From assembly GCA_023416735.1 (NCBI GenBank), contig JAEZGX010000005.1, positions 1 through 64,000 of the forward strand: a stretch of 64,000 nucleotides of DNA. The letters are read 5' to 3'. Origin of the DNA: Verrucomicrobiota bacterium (GTDB lineage: Bacteria; Verrucomicrobiota; Verrucomicrobiia; Opitutales; Opitutaceae). The notes beneath the pieces are model-generated. The model ran no database searches, had not been told where the DNA came from, and saw nothing but the letters and a program-made list of their open reading frames with translations. A program made the translations under genes and the position numbers. Below, piece by piece: positions 32,677-40,712 of the stretch (positions are counted from its first letter, which is position 1; each line of letters starts with the position of its first letter).

Positions 32677-33954
32677 TTATCGAGCTTCGGACGACGACTC
32701 CAGCTGCGCCATCACTTCTCCCAGCAAATAGATCGAGCCGGTCACCACGACGACGTCCCCCGGCTCGCCCACTTCGCATCGGCCTCCGGCAAACAATCGC
32801 GAAACCCGATCCGCCATCACGGCGCCGGAAAACTCGCGCGGAACGAGCAATTGCAACCGCTCCACCGGCACCGCCCGCATGTCCCGCGGCTCGATCAAGT
32901 GGATCGCGCGCGCATGCCGGGAAATCGCATCCAACAATACGCCCGCGCGCTCCATCCCCAACACGCCCAAAACCACAATCGGTTGTTTGCCCGTTTCCAC
33001 CCGCAGCCGAGCTAGATTGGCGTCCAGCGTCTCCGCGCCTTCCGCATTGTGCGCCGCATCCAAAATCAACATTCGCCCGCTCACTTCGCGAATCTCCCAT
33101 CGTCCCGGCCACGCCGCCTTCGACAACCCCGCCGCAATCGCGTCCTCACTCATCCTCCAACGCTCGCCCAACTCGCGGGCAGCCAATACCGCGGTGCCTG
33201 CGTTCCACCGCTGATAAATCCCCGCCAACCTCGGTCGCGGATACGCCTCGATGGTCTCGCCAAAAACCTCCCGCACCGAAACGCATCGCGCCTTCTTTCG
33301 CTCCGCACTTTCACGCATCACCCGCTCCGCTTCCGCCGGCATTCGACCGATCACGACGGGCCGCCCCGCTTTGATGATGCCCGCTTTCGCCCGCGCAATA
33401 TCCTCGATCGAGTTTCCCAGCCACTCGCAATGATCCAGCCCGATCGACGTAATCACGCTGACCTCGGGCTCGACGATGTTCGTCGCGTCGAATTCCCCAC
33501 CGAGCCCGACCTCAATTACCGCAATATCGCACCCCGCCCGCGCGAATTTCAAAAACGCCATCGCCGTCATCCACTCGAAGAACGACGGACACATCTCCGC
33601 TCCTTCCTTGGCCTCGATCTCGGCCGCCACCGGCGTCAGCTCCGCAGCCAACGCCATGAGTTCCTCCTCGGTCAGCCGCTCCCGATTTACCTGCACCCGC
33701 TCGCCGAGATGAACCAAATGCGGCGAGGTATAAAGCCCCACGCGCCATCCGGCCGCGCGCAACATCGCTTCCACCATCGCCGCCACCGATCCTTTTCCAT
33801 TCGTCCCGGCCACATGCACCACGGGCATTCTCCTTTCCGGATTCCCCAACGCCGCTGCAAACGGCCGCATGCGATCGATACCCAGCCGCGAGCCGCGCGG
33901 CTTGAGTGCATATAACTGGTCGACCAACGCCCGATAACCGGCCGGCTCGCCCAT
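32677..33954 (-). CDS. folC: folylpolyglutamate synthase / dihydrofolate synthase
   Basis: FolC adds glutamate to dihydropteroate and to folates. The 425-residue Mur-ligase-family protein has the P-loop GTNGKGS at 50-56, the EVGLGGEFDATN motif (Phe where most have Arg or Leu), the TSIGLDHCEWLG metal and ATP site, and DAAHNAEGAE in the C-terminal domain. The ATG at 33954 is clear. It follows accD by 57 bases, an accD-folC order seen widely in bacteria. Confidence 0.95.
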   Translation of the reverse strand: MGEPAGYRALVDQLYALKPRGSRLGIDRMRPFAAALGNPERRMPVVHVAGTNGKGSVAAMVEAMLRAAGWRVGLYTSPHLVHLGERVQVNRERLTEEELMALAAELTPVAAEIEAKEGAEMCPSFFEWMTAMAFLKFARAGCDIAVIEVGLGGEFDATNIVEPEVSVITSIGLDHCEWLGNSIEDIARAKAGIIKAGRPVVIGRMPAEAERVMRESAERKKARCVSVREVFGETIEAYPRPRLAGIYQRWNAGTAVLAARELGERWRMSEDAIAAGLSKAAWPGRWEIREVSGRMLILDAAHNAEGAETLDANLARLRVETGKQPIVVLGVLGMERAGVLLDAISRHARAIHLIEPRDMRAVPVERLQLLVPREFSGAVMADRVSRLFAGGRCEVGEPGDVVVVTGSIYLLGEVMAQLESSSEAR

Positions 33955-34011
33955 GGTTTGTGCGTTCGACTTAGCCCAGCCGCGTCGGCGCGGACGTTCG
34001 CCGCCGCGCGC

Positions 34012-34887
34012 TCACTTCTTCGTTGTCGCCAGTTGCACGGGCTTTTTTTTCACGTGCAACGCCCGCAGCAGATCCGCCAGGCGTTCGCGCATCTCGAGTC
34101 GGCTTACGATTTGATCCACGAGCCCGTGCTTCAGCAAAAACTCCGAGGTCTGAAAACCAGGCGGCAGCGTCTGCTTCGTCGTGTCCTTGATCACGCGCGG
34201 ACCGGCAAAACCGATCAGCGCTCCCGGCTCCGCCAAAATCACGTCACCCAGCGTCGCAAAGCTCGCCGACACCCCGCCCGTCGTGGGATGCGTCAGCACC
34301 GAAATGTAGGGCAGCTTCGCTCCCGCGAGCCGCGCCAGCGCCGCACTCGTTTTCGCCATTTGCATCAGCGAAAGAATCCCTTCCTGCATCCGCGCTCCTC
34401 CCGAGGTGCTAAAGATGATGCACGGGATTTTTCGCTCCAACGCCGTCTCGATCGTGCGCGTGATTTTCTCGCCCGCCGCGGATCCCAAGGTGCCGCCGCA
34501 AAACCGGAAATCCATCACCGCGATCGATACGTCGATCCCTTCGATCTTTCCGGTGCCGGTGATAACCGCCTCGGGCAGACCGCTCTCTTTCTCGTATTTC
34601 TTGATGCGCACCGGATACGGCGCCGAATCCACAAATTGCAGCGGATCGCCCGATTTGATCGTCGCGCCGGTCTCCACAAAGCTGCCTTCGTCCATCAACC
34701 GGCGGATCCGCTCGCGCGCTCCGATCGGAAAATGGTGGCCGCTCTTTGGCACCACCATCTGGTTCTCTTCGATCTCCTTGGTGAAGACCGCGTCACCCGA
34801 AACCGGGTCTTTCGTGTAGAGCCCTTCCGGGATCTCCTTCTTGCGCGTGCGGCGGACCGAGTAGGTCGGCTTGTTGAAATGACTCAT
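34012..34887 (-). CDS. accD: acetyl-CoA carboxylase carboxyltransferase subunit beta, zinc ribbon cysteines lost
   Basis: AccD with AccA transfers carboxyl from biotin to acetyl-CoA, giving malonyl-CoA for fatty acid synthesis. The 291-residue protein has the carboxyltransferase core (FCGGTLGSAAGEK, STSGGARMQEG, HPTTGGVSASFA). In its N-terminal domain the two CxxC pairs of the usual zinc ribbon are gone: KCxxC reads KDPVS (Asp27, Ser30) and VCPKC reads VVPKS (Val46, Ser49), while surrounding residues such as TK, N and GHH still align. The fold may therefore be zinc-free. It lies between comF and folC in a tight minus-strand operon. Confidence 0.93.
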   Translation of the reverse strand: MSHFNKPTYSVRRTRKKEIPEGLYTKDPVSGDAVFTKEIEENQMVVPKSGHHFPIGARERIRRLMDEGSFVETGATIKSGDPLQFVDSAPYPVRIKKYEKESGLPEAVITGTGKIEGIDVSIAVMDFRFCGGTLGSAAGEKITRTIETALERKIPCIIFSTSGGARMQEGILSLMQMAKTSAALARLAGAKLPYISVLTHPTTGGVSASFATLGDVILAEPGALIGFAGPRVIKDTTKQTLPPGFQTSEFLLKHGLVDQIVSRLEMRERLADLLRALHVKKKPVQLATTKK

Positions 34888-34893
34888 GATGCG

Positions 34894-35631
34894 TCAGCCG
34901 TGGCCAAATGTTACAACGTTCAGTTGCGTGCAACCTGCTTTCCGCAGGACCAACGCGCAGCTGTTGAGTGTTGAACCTGTCGTGAAAACATCGTCGACCA
35001 GCAGATAAGAATGGCCGGCACTTATGGTCACGCCTTTGGCGAGTGCAAAGGCATTTTTGAGGTTCAACTGCCGCGTCCGCCGGTCGTGATGCGTTTGCGA
35101 AACGGTATCGGCCGTCCGCCGCAACAACTGCCGCACCGTCGCGCCGCCTCCTGCCGCCCGCGCCAGACACTCCGCGATGAGTTCGCTTTGATTGTAACCT
35201 CGCTCCCGCAACTTCCGCGGATGCAGCGGCACCGGCACCAGAACCGCCCCTCGCGCGAGTTCCAGCACGTGAGCCGCTTTCCGAAACACACTTTCGATAT
35301 CCCGCAACACCTGCATCCCACGGTGATATTTCAACTCGTGCACCAACGCACGCCCCGCTCCTTTCAACAAAACCGCCGTTCGCCCTTCCTGAAATGCGGG
35401 CGCCAGACCTTCGCAATGCGGACACAACCGCTCGCCTTCGACCACGCCGAAGAAGGGATGCCCGCACGTGGTGCAATGCGGCGCACGCACATAATCCATC
35501 GCCCCCGCGCACTTCCCGCACACGTGCCGCAACTGGGTATTTTCCTCCACCAGCCCACGGCACTGCACGCACGTGGGCGGAAACACCACGTCGCTCGCCC
35601 CGCGCAACGTCTCCCGCAGCAGCGTTTTCAT
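34894..35631 (-). CDS. comF: ComF family phosphoribosyltransferase-like protein
   Basis: ComF-like proteins support DNA uptake in competent bacteria and have a type I phosphoribosyltransferase fold. The 245-residue protein starts with a cysteine-rich zinc region (CVQCRG, CGKC, CTTCGHPF, CPHC near residues 21-72), then LVPVPLHPRKLRERGYNQSE and the PRPP-binding loop LLVDDVFTTGSTL. It overlaps truA by 4 bases at its start. No other competence gene is in the window. Confidence 0.92.
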   Translation of the reverse strand: MKTLLRETLRGASDVVFPPTCVQCRGLVEENTQLRHVCGKCAGAMDYVRAPHCTTCGHPFFGVVEGERLCPHCEGLAPAFQEGRTAVLLKGAGRALVHELKYHRGMQVLRDIESVFRKAAHVLELARGAVLVPVPLHPRKLRERGYNQSELIAECLARAAGGGATVRQLLRRTADTVSQTHHDRRTRQLNLKNAFALAKGVTISAGHSYLLVDDVFTTGSTLNSCALVLRKAGCTQLNVVTFGHG

Positions 35632-36392
35632 TTCCCGTAATACACTTTCACCAAAAACAATCCTTGTGGGGGCGCCGTCTGCACCGCCGCCGTCCGTTCA
35701 CGCGACGCCAAAATCCGCCGCACCTGCTCCACCGAGACTTTTCCTTCGCCCACCGACACCAGCACGCCCGCCAGACTGCGCACCATCTTGTAGAGAAATC
35801 CATCCGCTTCCGCCGCGATCCGAATCATCCGTCCGCGGCGCGCCACGTTCAGAGTTCGCAGTTCCCGCACCGTATCGTCGCGCTCCGGCCCATTCAATGC
35901 CGTGAACGCTCGAAAATCATGCTTCCCGCGCAACACATCCGCCGCGGCCTGCATCGCTTCGATATCGAGCGGACGAAACACCGACCAGCTATACGGGCGC
36001 AGGAAAGGATCCGCATCGCCGAGATGCACACGATACTCGTAGCGCTTTCCGGTCGCCTGAAACCGCGCATGAAAGTCCGCTTTCGCCGCCCGCACCGACT
36101 TCACTTGAATCGTTCGCGGCAAACCGATCCGAAACGCCGCCAGCAATTTCTCCGGCCCATGCCGCCACGCGGCATCGAAATGAAAGACTTGTCCCAGTGC
36201 GTGCACGCCCGCATCCGTTCGCCCGCTGCCGTGAATGCGTATCAGGTTTCCGAATATCTCCGTGATCCGCGTCTCGATCACATCCTGCACCGCCCGACCG
36301 CCCGCCTGACTCTGCCAGCCCGCAAAGTCGCCGCCGTCATACGCACACACGCATTTCCAGCGCGTGACTTGCTTGTTTGTCTCGGCGCTCAT
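35628..36392 (-). CDS. truA: tRNA pseudouridine(38-40) synthase
   Basis: TruA converts uridines 38-40 of the tRNA anticodon arm to pseudouridine. The 254-residue protein has the catalytic Asp60 in GSGRTDAGVHALGQ, RYEYRVHL and the FLYKMVRSLAGVLVSVG motif near the C-terminus. It overlaps both neighbours by 4 bases (ATGA), so ruvX, truA and comF are translationally coupled. Confidence 0.96.
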   Translation of the reverse strand: MSAETNKQVTRWKCVCAYDGGDFAGWQSQAGGRAVQDVIETRITEIFGNLIRIHGSGRTDAGVHALGQVFHFDAAWRHGPEKLLAAFRIGLPRTIQVKSVRAAKADFHARFQATGKRYEYRVHLGDADPFLRPYSWSVFRPLDIEAMQAAADVLRGKHDFRAFTALNGPERDDTVRELRTLNVARRGRMIRIAAEADGFLYKMVRSLAGVLVSVGEGKVSVEQVRRILASRERTAAVQTAPPQGLFLVKVYYGK

Positions 36393-36826
36393 TCGTCCGC
36401 GGGCGGATCCAGCAGGGGCGGATTCCGCTGATCCAAAAAATCCTGCAAGATCAACGTCGCCGCCCGCGAATCGATCAACCCGCTCGCGCGCACGTCGCGT
36501 CGTTTCGCTTTCGCGATCGTCGCCTCGGCCTCGTAACTCGTCAGCCGTTCATCGACCAGATGCACGGGTAATCCCAATTCGCCGCGCAATTTTTCCGCCA
36601 ACGCCTCCGCTTCTTTCGCTTTGGGGCCGACGCTGTCATCCATGTTCAGCGGATGTCCGACCACGATCTCGTCCACCCGCCGCGCGCGCGCGACCGCCAC
36701 CAACGCCCGCCATCGTTTCCCCGCGTCCGCTTCCGTCAACGCGGGCAAGGGCGTCGCCACGCCGAGCTCATCGCCAAACGACAGCCCGATTCGGCGCGTG
36801 CCATAATCGATTCCCAGGAAACGCAT
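36389..36826 (-). CDS. ruvX: RuvX/YqgF family RNase H-fold nuclease
   Basis: YqgF proteins are RNase H-like nucleases linked to 16S rRNA 5' processing and, less securely, Holliday junction resolution. The 145-residue protein has Asp7 in LGIDYGTRRIGLS, the VGHPLNMDD motif and the DERLTSYEA motif near residues 93-101, with the final acidic residue in DSRAATLILQDFL. It is the first gene of the ruvX-truA-comF-accD-folC run. Confidence 0.95.
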   Translation of the reverse strand: MRFLGIDYGTRRIGLSFGDELGVATPLPALTEADAGKRWRALVAVARARRVDEIVVGHPLNMDDSVGPKAKEAEALAEKLRGELGLPVHLVDERLTSYEAEATIAKAKRRDVRASGLIDSRAATLILQDFLDQRNPPLLDPPADE

Positions 36827-36905
36827 GCGCCGTCATTTCCGACCACCGCCCGCTGCGGCGCAATTTCATTTGCGACCCGCCCCCCGCATCGCGACGTTCC
36901 GCCCA

Positions 36906-38060
36906 ATGCCCGATCCGCTGCCCACCCTCACGCCCGCCGAGCTCTCGCGCTATTCGCGCCACATCCTGCTCGACGAACTCGGCGTCGACGGTCAGCGCCG
37001 GCTCGCCGCCGCTCGCGTGCTCGTCATCGGAGCCGGCGGCCTCGGCAGCCCGGCCGCGCTTTACCTCGCCGCCGCCGGTATCGGCACGGTCGGCATCACC
37101 GACCTCGATCGCGTGGAAGATCACAATCTTCAACGCCAGCTGCTCCATGACACCGCGTCCGTCGGCGAACCCAAGGTCGTCTCCGCCGCCCGTCGGCTCC
37201 GTGCATTGAATCCGCACATTCGCGTGGTCGAACATCCCGAGGGCGTCACCGACGAAAACGCCGTGTCCTTGTTTTCCCACTACGACATCGTCCTCGACGG
37301 CACCGACAACTTCACCGCACGCTATCGCAACAACGACGCCGCGTTCGCCGCGAAAAAACCGCTGGTCTTCGGCAGCATCTTCAAGTTCGAGGGCCAGGTC
37401 TCCGTCTTCGATCCCGCTCGCGGCGCCCCCTGCTACCGCTGTTTGTTTCCCGATCCGCCGCAGCCCGGCAGTGTGCCCGGTTGCGGCGAAGCCGGCGTCA
37501 TCGGCGCGCTTTGCGGCGTCATTGGCAGCCTGCAAGCGGTCGAAGCCATCAAGCTCGCCGCCGGTATCGGCGAGCCGTTGCTCGGACGACTCCTCACTTA
37601 CGACGCACTCGCGCAGCGCTTTCAGACGTTCTCGCTTTCGCGCAATCCTGCCTGCCCGTGCTGCGGCGAAACTCCCGTATCCACGATTTCAACACGCATC
37701 GAAAGCCCCGCTCCCCCTTCCCCCGCCGCCATGGATCACCCGCTTGAAATCTCCGTCGCCGAAGCCAGCGCGCTCCTGCGCAACTCGCCCGACCAAGTCG
37801 GGCTCATCGACGTCCGTGAACCATGGGAAACCGAAATCTGCCGCGTGCCGGGCGCACAGTTTATTCCGATGCGTCAGATCCCCGAACAGCTCCCCTCGCT
37901 CCCGCGCGACCGGCCGTTGCTCGTGATGTGCCATCACGGCGCGCGCAGCATGCGTGTCACCGAATTCCTCCGCGCCAACGGCTTCTCCGCCGCCACCAAT
38001 ATCGCCGGCGGCATTGCCGCGTGGGCGGACGAGATCGATCCGTCTCTCGCCCGCTATTGA
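36906..38060 (+). CDS. ThiF/MoeB adenylyltransferase fused to rhodanese domain
   Basis: E1-like enzymes adenylate the C-terminal glycine of MoaD, ThiS or related sulfur carriers; a fused rhodanese can pass on the sulfur, as in MoeZ and MOCS3. The 384-residue protein has GAGGLGSP at 42-49, Arg-finger region HNLQRQLL, zinc ligands CYRC (176-179) and CPCC (250-253), and a C-terminal rhodanese domain (about 278-384) with active-site Cys342 in VMCHHGARS. The ATG at 36906 starts the conserved SRYSRHI region. No sulfur-carrier gene is adjacent, so thiamine versus molybdopterin use is open. Confidence 0.93.
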   Translation: MPDPLPTLTPAELSRYSRHILLDELGVDGQRRLAAARVLVIGAGGLGSPAALYLAAAGIGTVGITDLDRVEDHNLQRQLLHDTASVGEPKVVSAARRLRALNPHIRVVEHPEGVTDENAVSLFSHYDIVLDGTDNFTARYRNNDAAFAAKKPLVFGSIFKFEGQVSVFDPARGAPCYRCLFPDPPQPGSVPGCGEAGVIGALCGVIGSLQAVEAIKLAAGIGEPLLGRLLTYDALAQRFQTFSLSRNPACPCCGETPVSTISTRIESPAPPSPAAMDHPLEISVAEASALLRNSPDQVGLIDVREPWETEICRVPGAQFIPMRQIPEQLPSLPRDRPLLVMCHHGARSMRVTEFLRANGFSAATNIAGGIAAWADEIDPSLARY

Positions 38061-38079
38061 ATTCACCCGCCCGCGATCG

Positions 38080-39000
38080 TCACACCTTCAGCTCGGTCCG
38101 CCGCACCGCATATTCGCGCGCATACTCGGCGAAAGCCCGCTTGAGCTTCATCGTCACCGTCTCCTCGCCCAGCGCGAAACGGTGCTGATCAATGCGCGCC
38201 ACCGGCGCAATATCCTTGGTGGTCGACAACAGAAAGCATTCGTCCATCCGCCCCAACATCTCCGGCGTAATCGTCTCCTCGCTGATCGGCACGCCCGCTG
38301 CCGGAGCTATTTTATCCAAAAGCACGCGCCGCGTCGTTCCGGGCAATATTCCCGCGCTCAGCGGCGGCGTGACAACTTTCCCATCACGCACAAACGCAAT
38401 GTTCATCACCGCCGCCTCCGTGATTTCACCGGCAAGATTTAACATCACCACTTCCTCCGCTCCGCGGGATCTCGCTTCGCGCAAACAGAGCAGATTGTTC
38501 AGGTAGTTTCCAGTCTTCCACGCCGGATCCAGACTGCCGATGGGATTTCTCCGCAAGCCCGTCGCGATCGACAAAGACATGCCTTCGCGCGCTTTCTCCG
38601 CCGATAAATTGGGATTCGCCCGCACCAGCAACACATAGTCGCTGCGATCCGCGAGCCCGGGATCCAATCCGATCGGCCCGCCGCCGCGCGTGATTTGTAG
38701 TCGAATGTAAAGATCGCCCGGTTCTCCTGTCCGTTCGCGATACGCCGCGACCGTCCGCTTGATTTCGGCCAACGCTTCCTGGGCATCGAACGGCAGCGTC
38801 AAGTAAAGCGCCGCCGCCGACCGCTCCAGGCGCTGCCAATGTTCATCCCAAGAAAATACGACGCTGTGATATGTGCGCCACACTTCGTAGATCGCATCGC
38901 CATACAGGAATCCACGGTTGATCGGAGCAACGGAAGCTTCGCTCGCATCATGCAACCGGCCGTTTGTGCATGCCTGGATATACACTGAATTTAAAGCCAT
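38080..39000 (-). CDS. class IV pyridoxal-phosphate aminotransferase
   Basis: The 306-residue protein belongs to the fold-type IV family of IlvE, D-amino acid transaminase and aminodeoxychorismate lyase. The PLP lysine is Lys162 in DPAWKTGNYLNN, the conserved Glu lies in NLAGEITEA, and the phosphate loop is ILPGTTRR. The N-terminal RGFLYGDAIYEVWRT is typical. Motifs alone do not settle the substrate. The ATG at 39000 is chosen; the open frame extends upstream, but that part overlaps the terminator of the next gene. It is convergent with the ThiF-rhodanese gene. Confidence 0.9.
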   Translation of the reverse strand: MALNSVYIQACTNGRLHDASEASVAPINRGFLYGDAIYEVWRTYHSVVFSWDEHWQRLERSAAALYLTLPFDAQEALAEIKRTVAAYRERTGEPGDLYIRLQITRGGGPIGLDPGLADRSDYVLLVRANPNLSAEKAREGMSLSIATGLRRNPIGSLDPAWKTGNYLNNLLCLREARSRGAEEVVMLNLAGEITEAAVMNIAFVRDGKVVTPPLSAGILPGTTRRVLLDKIAPAAGVPISEETITPEMLGRMDECFLLSTTKDIAPVARIDQHRFALGEETVTMKLKRAFAEYAREYAVRRTELKV

Positions 39001-39090
39001 CCCGATCACCGTGCCCAAACGCGTCCGACATGCTAACTCGAAATCCTCAGAGCGATAAAATTGCAAAAGACCACGGTATAACTCCCCAAC

Positions 39091-39119
39091 AAAAAAAGCC
39101 CTCGCGCGAGCGAGGGCTT
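39091..39119 (-). terminator. Rho-independent terminator
   Basis: AAGCCCTCG (39096-39104) pairs with CGAGGGCTT (39111-39119) over a 6-base loop. On the minus strand the hairpin is followed by seven T (39091-39097). It lies 20 bases after the stop of the AT-hook/HTH gene and before the aminotransferase start, so it separates their transcripts. Confidence 0.92.
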
Positions 39120-39138
39120 CGAAAGTGAGCAATCTTCC

Positions 39139-39531
39139 TTATTTCTTCCGGGCTTTCACCAGCCCGAGCTCCTTCTTGATATTCTGCACGCTCGGCAACG
39201 AAATGCCGACCGCCTTGGCGATCTCTTCGCCGGTCTTTCCGCCTTCGACGAGCGACTTCACCTTCGCCTTCGTCTCCGGGGTGATCACCGCCCGCTTGCG
39301 GCGCTTGCCCGCGCCTCCCGTGCTTCCCGCCGCCGAAGCTTTCGCCGGCTTGCGCCCGCGCTTGCTTCCGGTCGCCGAACGAACGGCGTTGATGAATTCT
39401 TCGGCACTATTGAAGCCGTATTTACCCGGCAACGCGGCGAGCTCACGACTGAGTTCTGCGGCGACGCTATTTTCCAGTTCAGCCAGTTTCGCTTTGGTTT
39501 GAGCGAGGGCTTTGAGTTTATCGGTTAGCAT
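39139..39531 (-). CDS. AT-hook / HTH DNA-binding protein, nucleoid-associated type
   Basis: The 130-residue basic protein has an N-terminal helical, probably coiled-coil region (about 1-35), a middle segment (YGFNSAEEFINAVRSA), a flexible linker with an AT-hook-like core KRGRKPAK near residues 57-64, and a C-terminal HTH (EEIAKAVGISLPSVQNIKKELG, about 102-123). The order oligomerisation helix, AT-hook linker and DNA-binding end recalls H-NS-like proteins, though the HTH is resolvase-like. A compact monocistronic layout with a strong terminator fits an abundant nucleoid protein. The family is not one that I can name. Confidence 0.75.
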   Translation of the reverse strand: MLTDKLKALAQTKAKLAELENSVAAELSRELAALPGKYGFNSAEEFINAVRSATGSKRGRKPAKASAAGSTGGAGKRRKRAVITPETKAKVKSLVEGGKTGEEIAKAVGISLPSVQNIKKELGLVKARKK

Positions 39532-39684
39532 AGAACACGCTGACTTTAATACTCGGAACGACTATAGCAAGCCGTGTATAGAGATTAGTGGAGAATTCTA
39601 AATCCGTCGGGTCAACCGTTTGCGTTCCCCTAACGAAGCTTGAAGAAAACTTGCGAGAACCTGCGGCCCGCGTCTACTGCGCGC

Positions 39685-40509
39685 ATGGCTCGCATTCCGC
39701 TCGAGGACAATTTCAACGATATCATCGCCAAGGCTCAACGCGGCCTTCGCATCACCGACGCCGACCTCGCCGCCCGCGCCGAGATATCCGTCCCGGAACT
39801 TACCACGCTCAAGGCCGGCAGGCCTCATATCGCCGTTCTCCGCCGCGTCGCTCGCCACCTGCGACTCAGCCCCGACGCGATGGAAATCTCCGCCAATAAA
39901 TCCTGGTATCCGCAACAGCCCGATTTTCCCACCGGCTTTTCCGCCTTTAATACCGCTTACGGAGATATGACCGTGAACAGCTACCTCGTGTGGGACTCCC
40001 GCACCCGGCTCGCCGCGGTCTTCGACACCGGTGCCAACGCCCAGGAACTGCTCGATCTGGTCGCCGCGGAGCGACTCACCGTCCGCTATATCTTTATCAC
40101 GCATACGCACGAAGATCACATCGCCGACCTGCCGCGCCTCGCCGCCGAAACCGGCGCCGAAATCTGGTCGCACGAACTCGAGCCCGTCTCCGTTTCGCCG
40201 TCCCGCACGTTCAAGGAAAACGTGCACTTTCATGTCGGCCCGCTCGCAATCAAGACGCTGCTCACCTCCGGTCACTCGCCGGGCATGACCACCTTCTATA
40301 TCACCGGCCTCAGCTGGCCGCTGGCCCTGGTCGGCGATTCCATCTTCGCCGGATCGATGGGCGGCAGTGCGGACCATTTCGAAGATCAGCTTCGTAACAA
40401 TAAACAGAAGATCCTTACATTGCCCCGCGACACCGTGCTCGCCTGCGGCCACGGCCCGCTCACCACGGTCGGCCAGGAAAAACTCCACAATCCCTTCTTC
40501 GCCCGCTGA
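39685..40509 (+). CDS. HTH domain fused to metallo-beta-lactamase fold hydrolase
   Basis: The first 70 residues form a Cro/CI-like helix-turn-helix (LRITDADLAARAEISVPELT). Residues 80-274 are a metallo-beta-lactamase domain with the zinc motif THTHEDH at 139-145, TSGHSPG, a bridging Asp in VGDSIFAG, and a final His in ACGHGPL, all as in glyoxalase II-like hydrolases. The active site looks complete. The fusion suggests a transcription factor that senses or processes a small thioester or lactone. That idea is inference. The ATG at 39685 is chosen. It is divergent from the AT-hook protein. Confidence 0.85.
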   Translation: MARIPLEDNFNDIIAKAQRGLRITDADLAARAEISVPELTTLKAGRPHIAVLRRVARHLRLSPDAMEISANKSWYPQQPDFPTGFSAFNTAYGDMTVNSYLVWDSRTRLAAVFDTGANAQELLDLVAAERLTVRYIFITHTHEDHIADLPRLAAETGAEIWSHELEPVSVSPSRTFKENVHFHVGPLAIKTLLTSGHSPGMTTFYITGLSWPLALVGDSIFAGSMGGSADHFEDQLRNNKQKILTLPRDTVLACGHGPLTTVGQEKLHNPFFAR

Positions 40510-40712
40510 TCCGCCTACAAGTTCTCCTGCACGCCACCGCGGGTCTTAAATATTCACCCGATCAATTGTGAAATTTTATGAAATATGCGGGATCGAAAGA
40601 TACCTCACCACCCGCCCACGAGGAACAGCGGCCGCTTACACGCAAGCTAACGGAATTTTGAATTAGACACTGTTAGGGCAGGCTGCTTTGTGGTGCGCGC
40701 CGCGTTTCGCTC

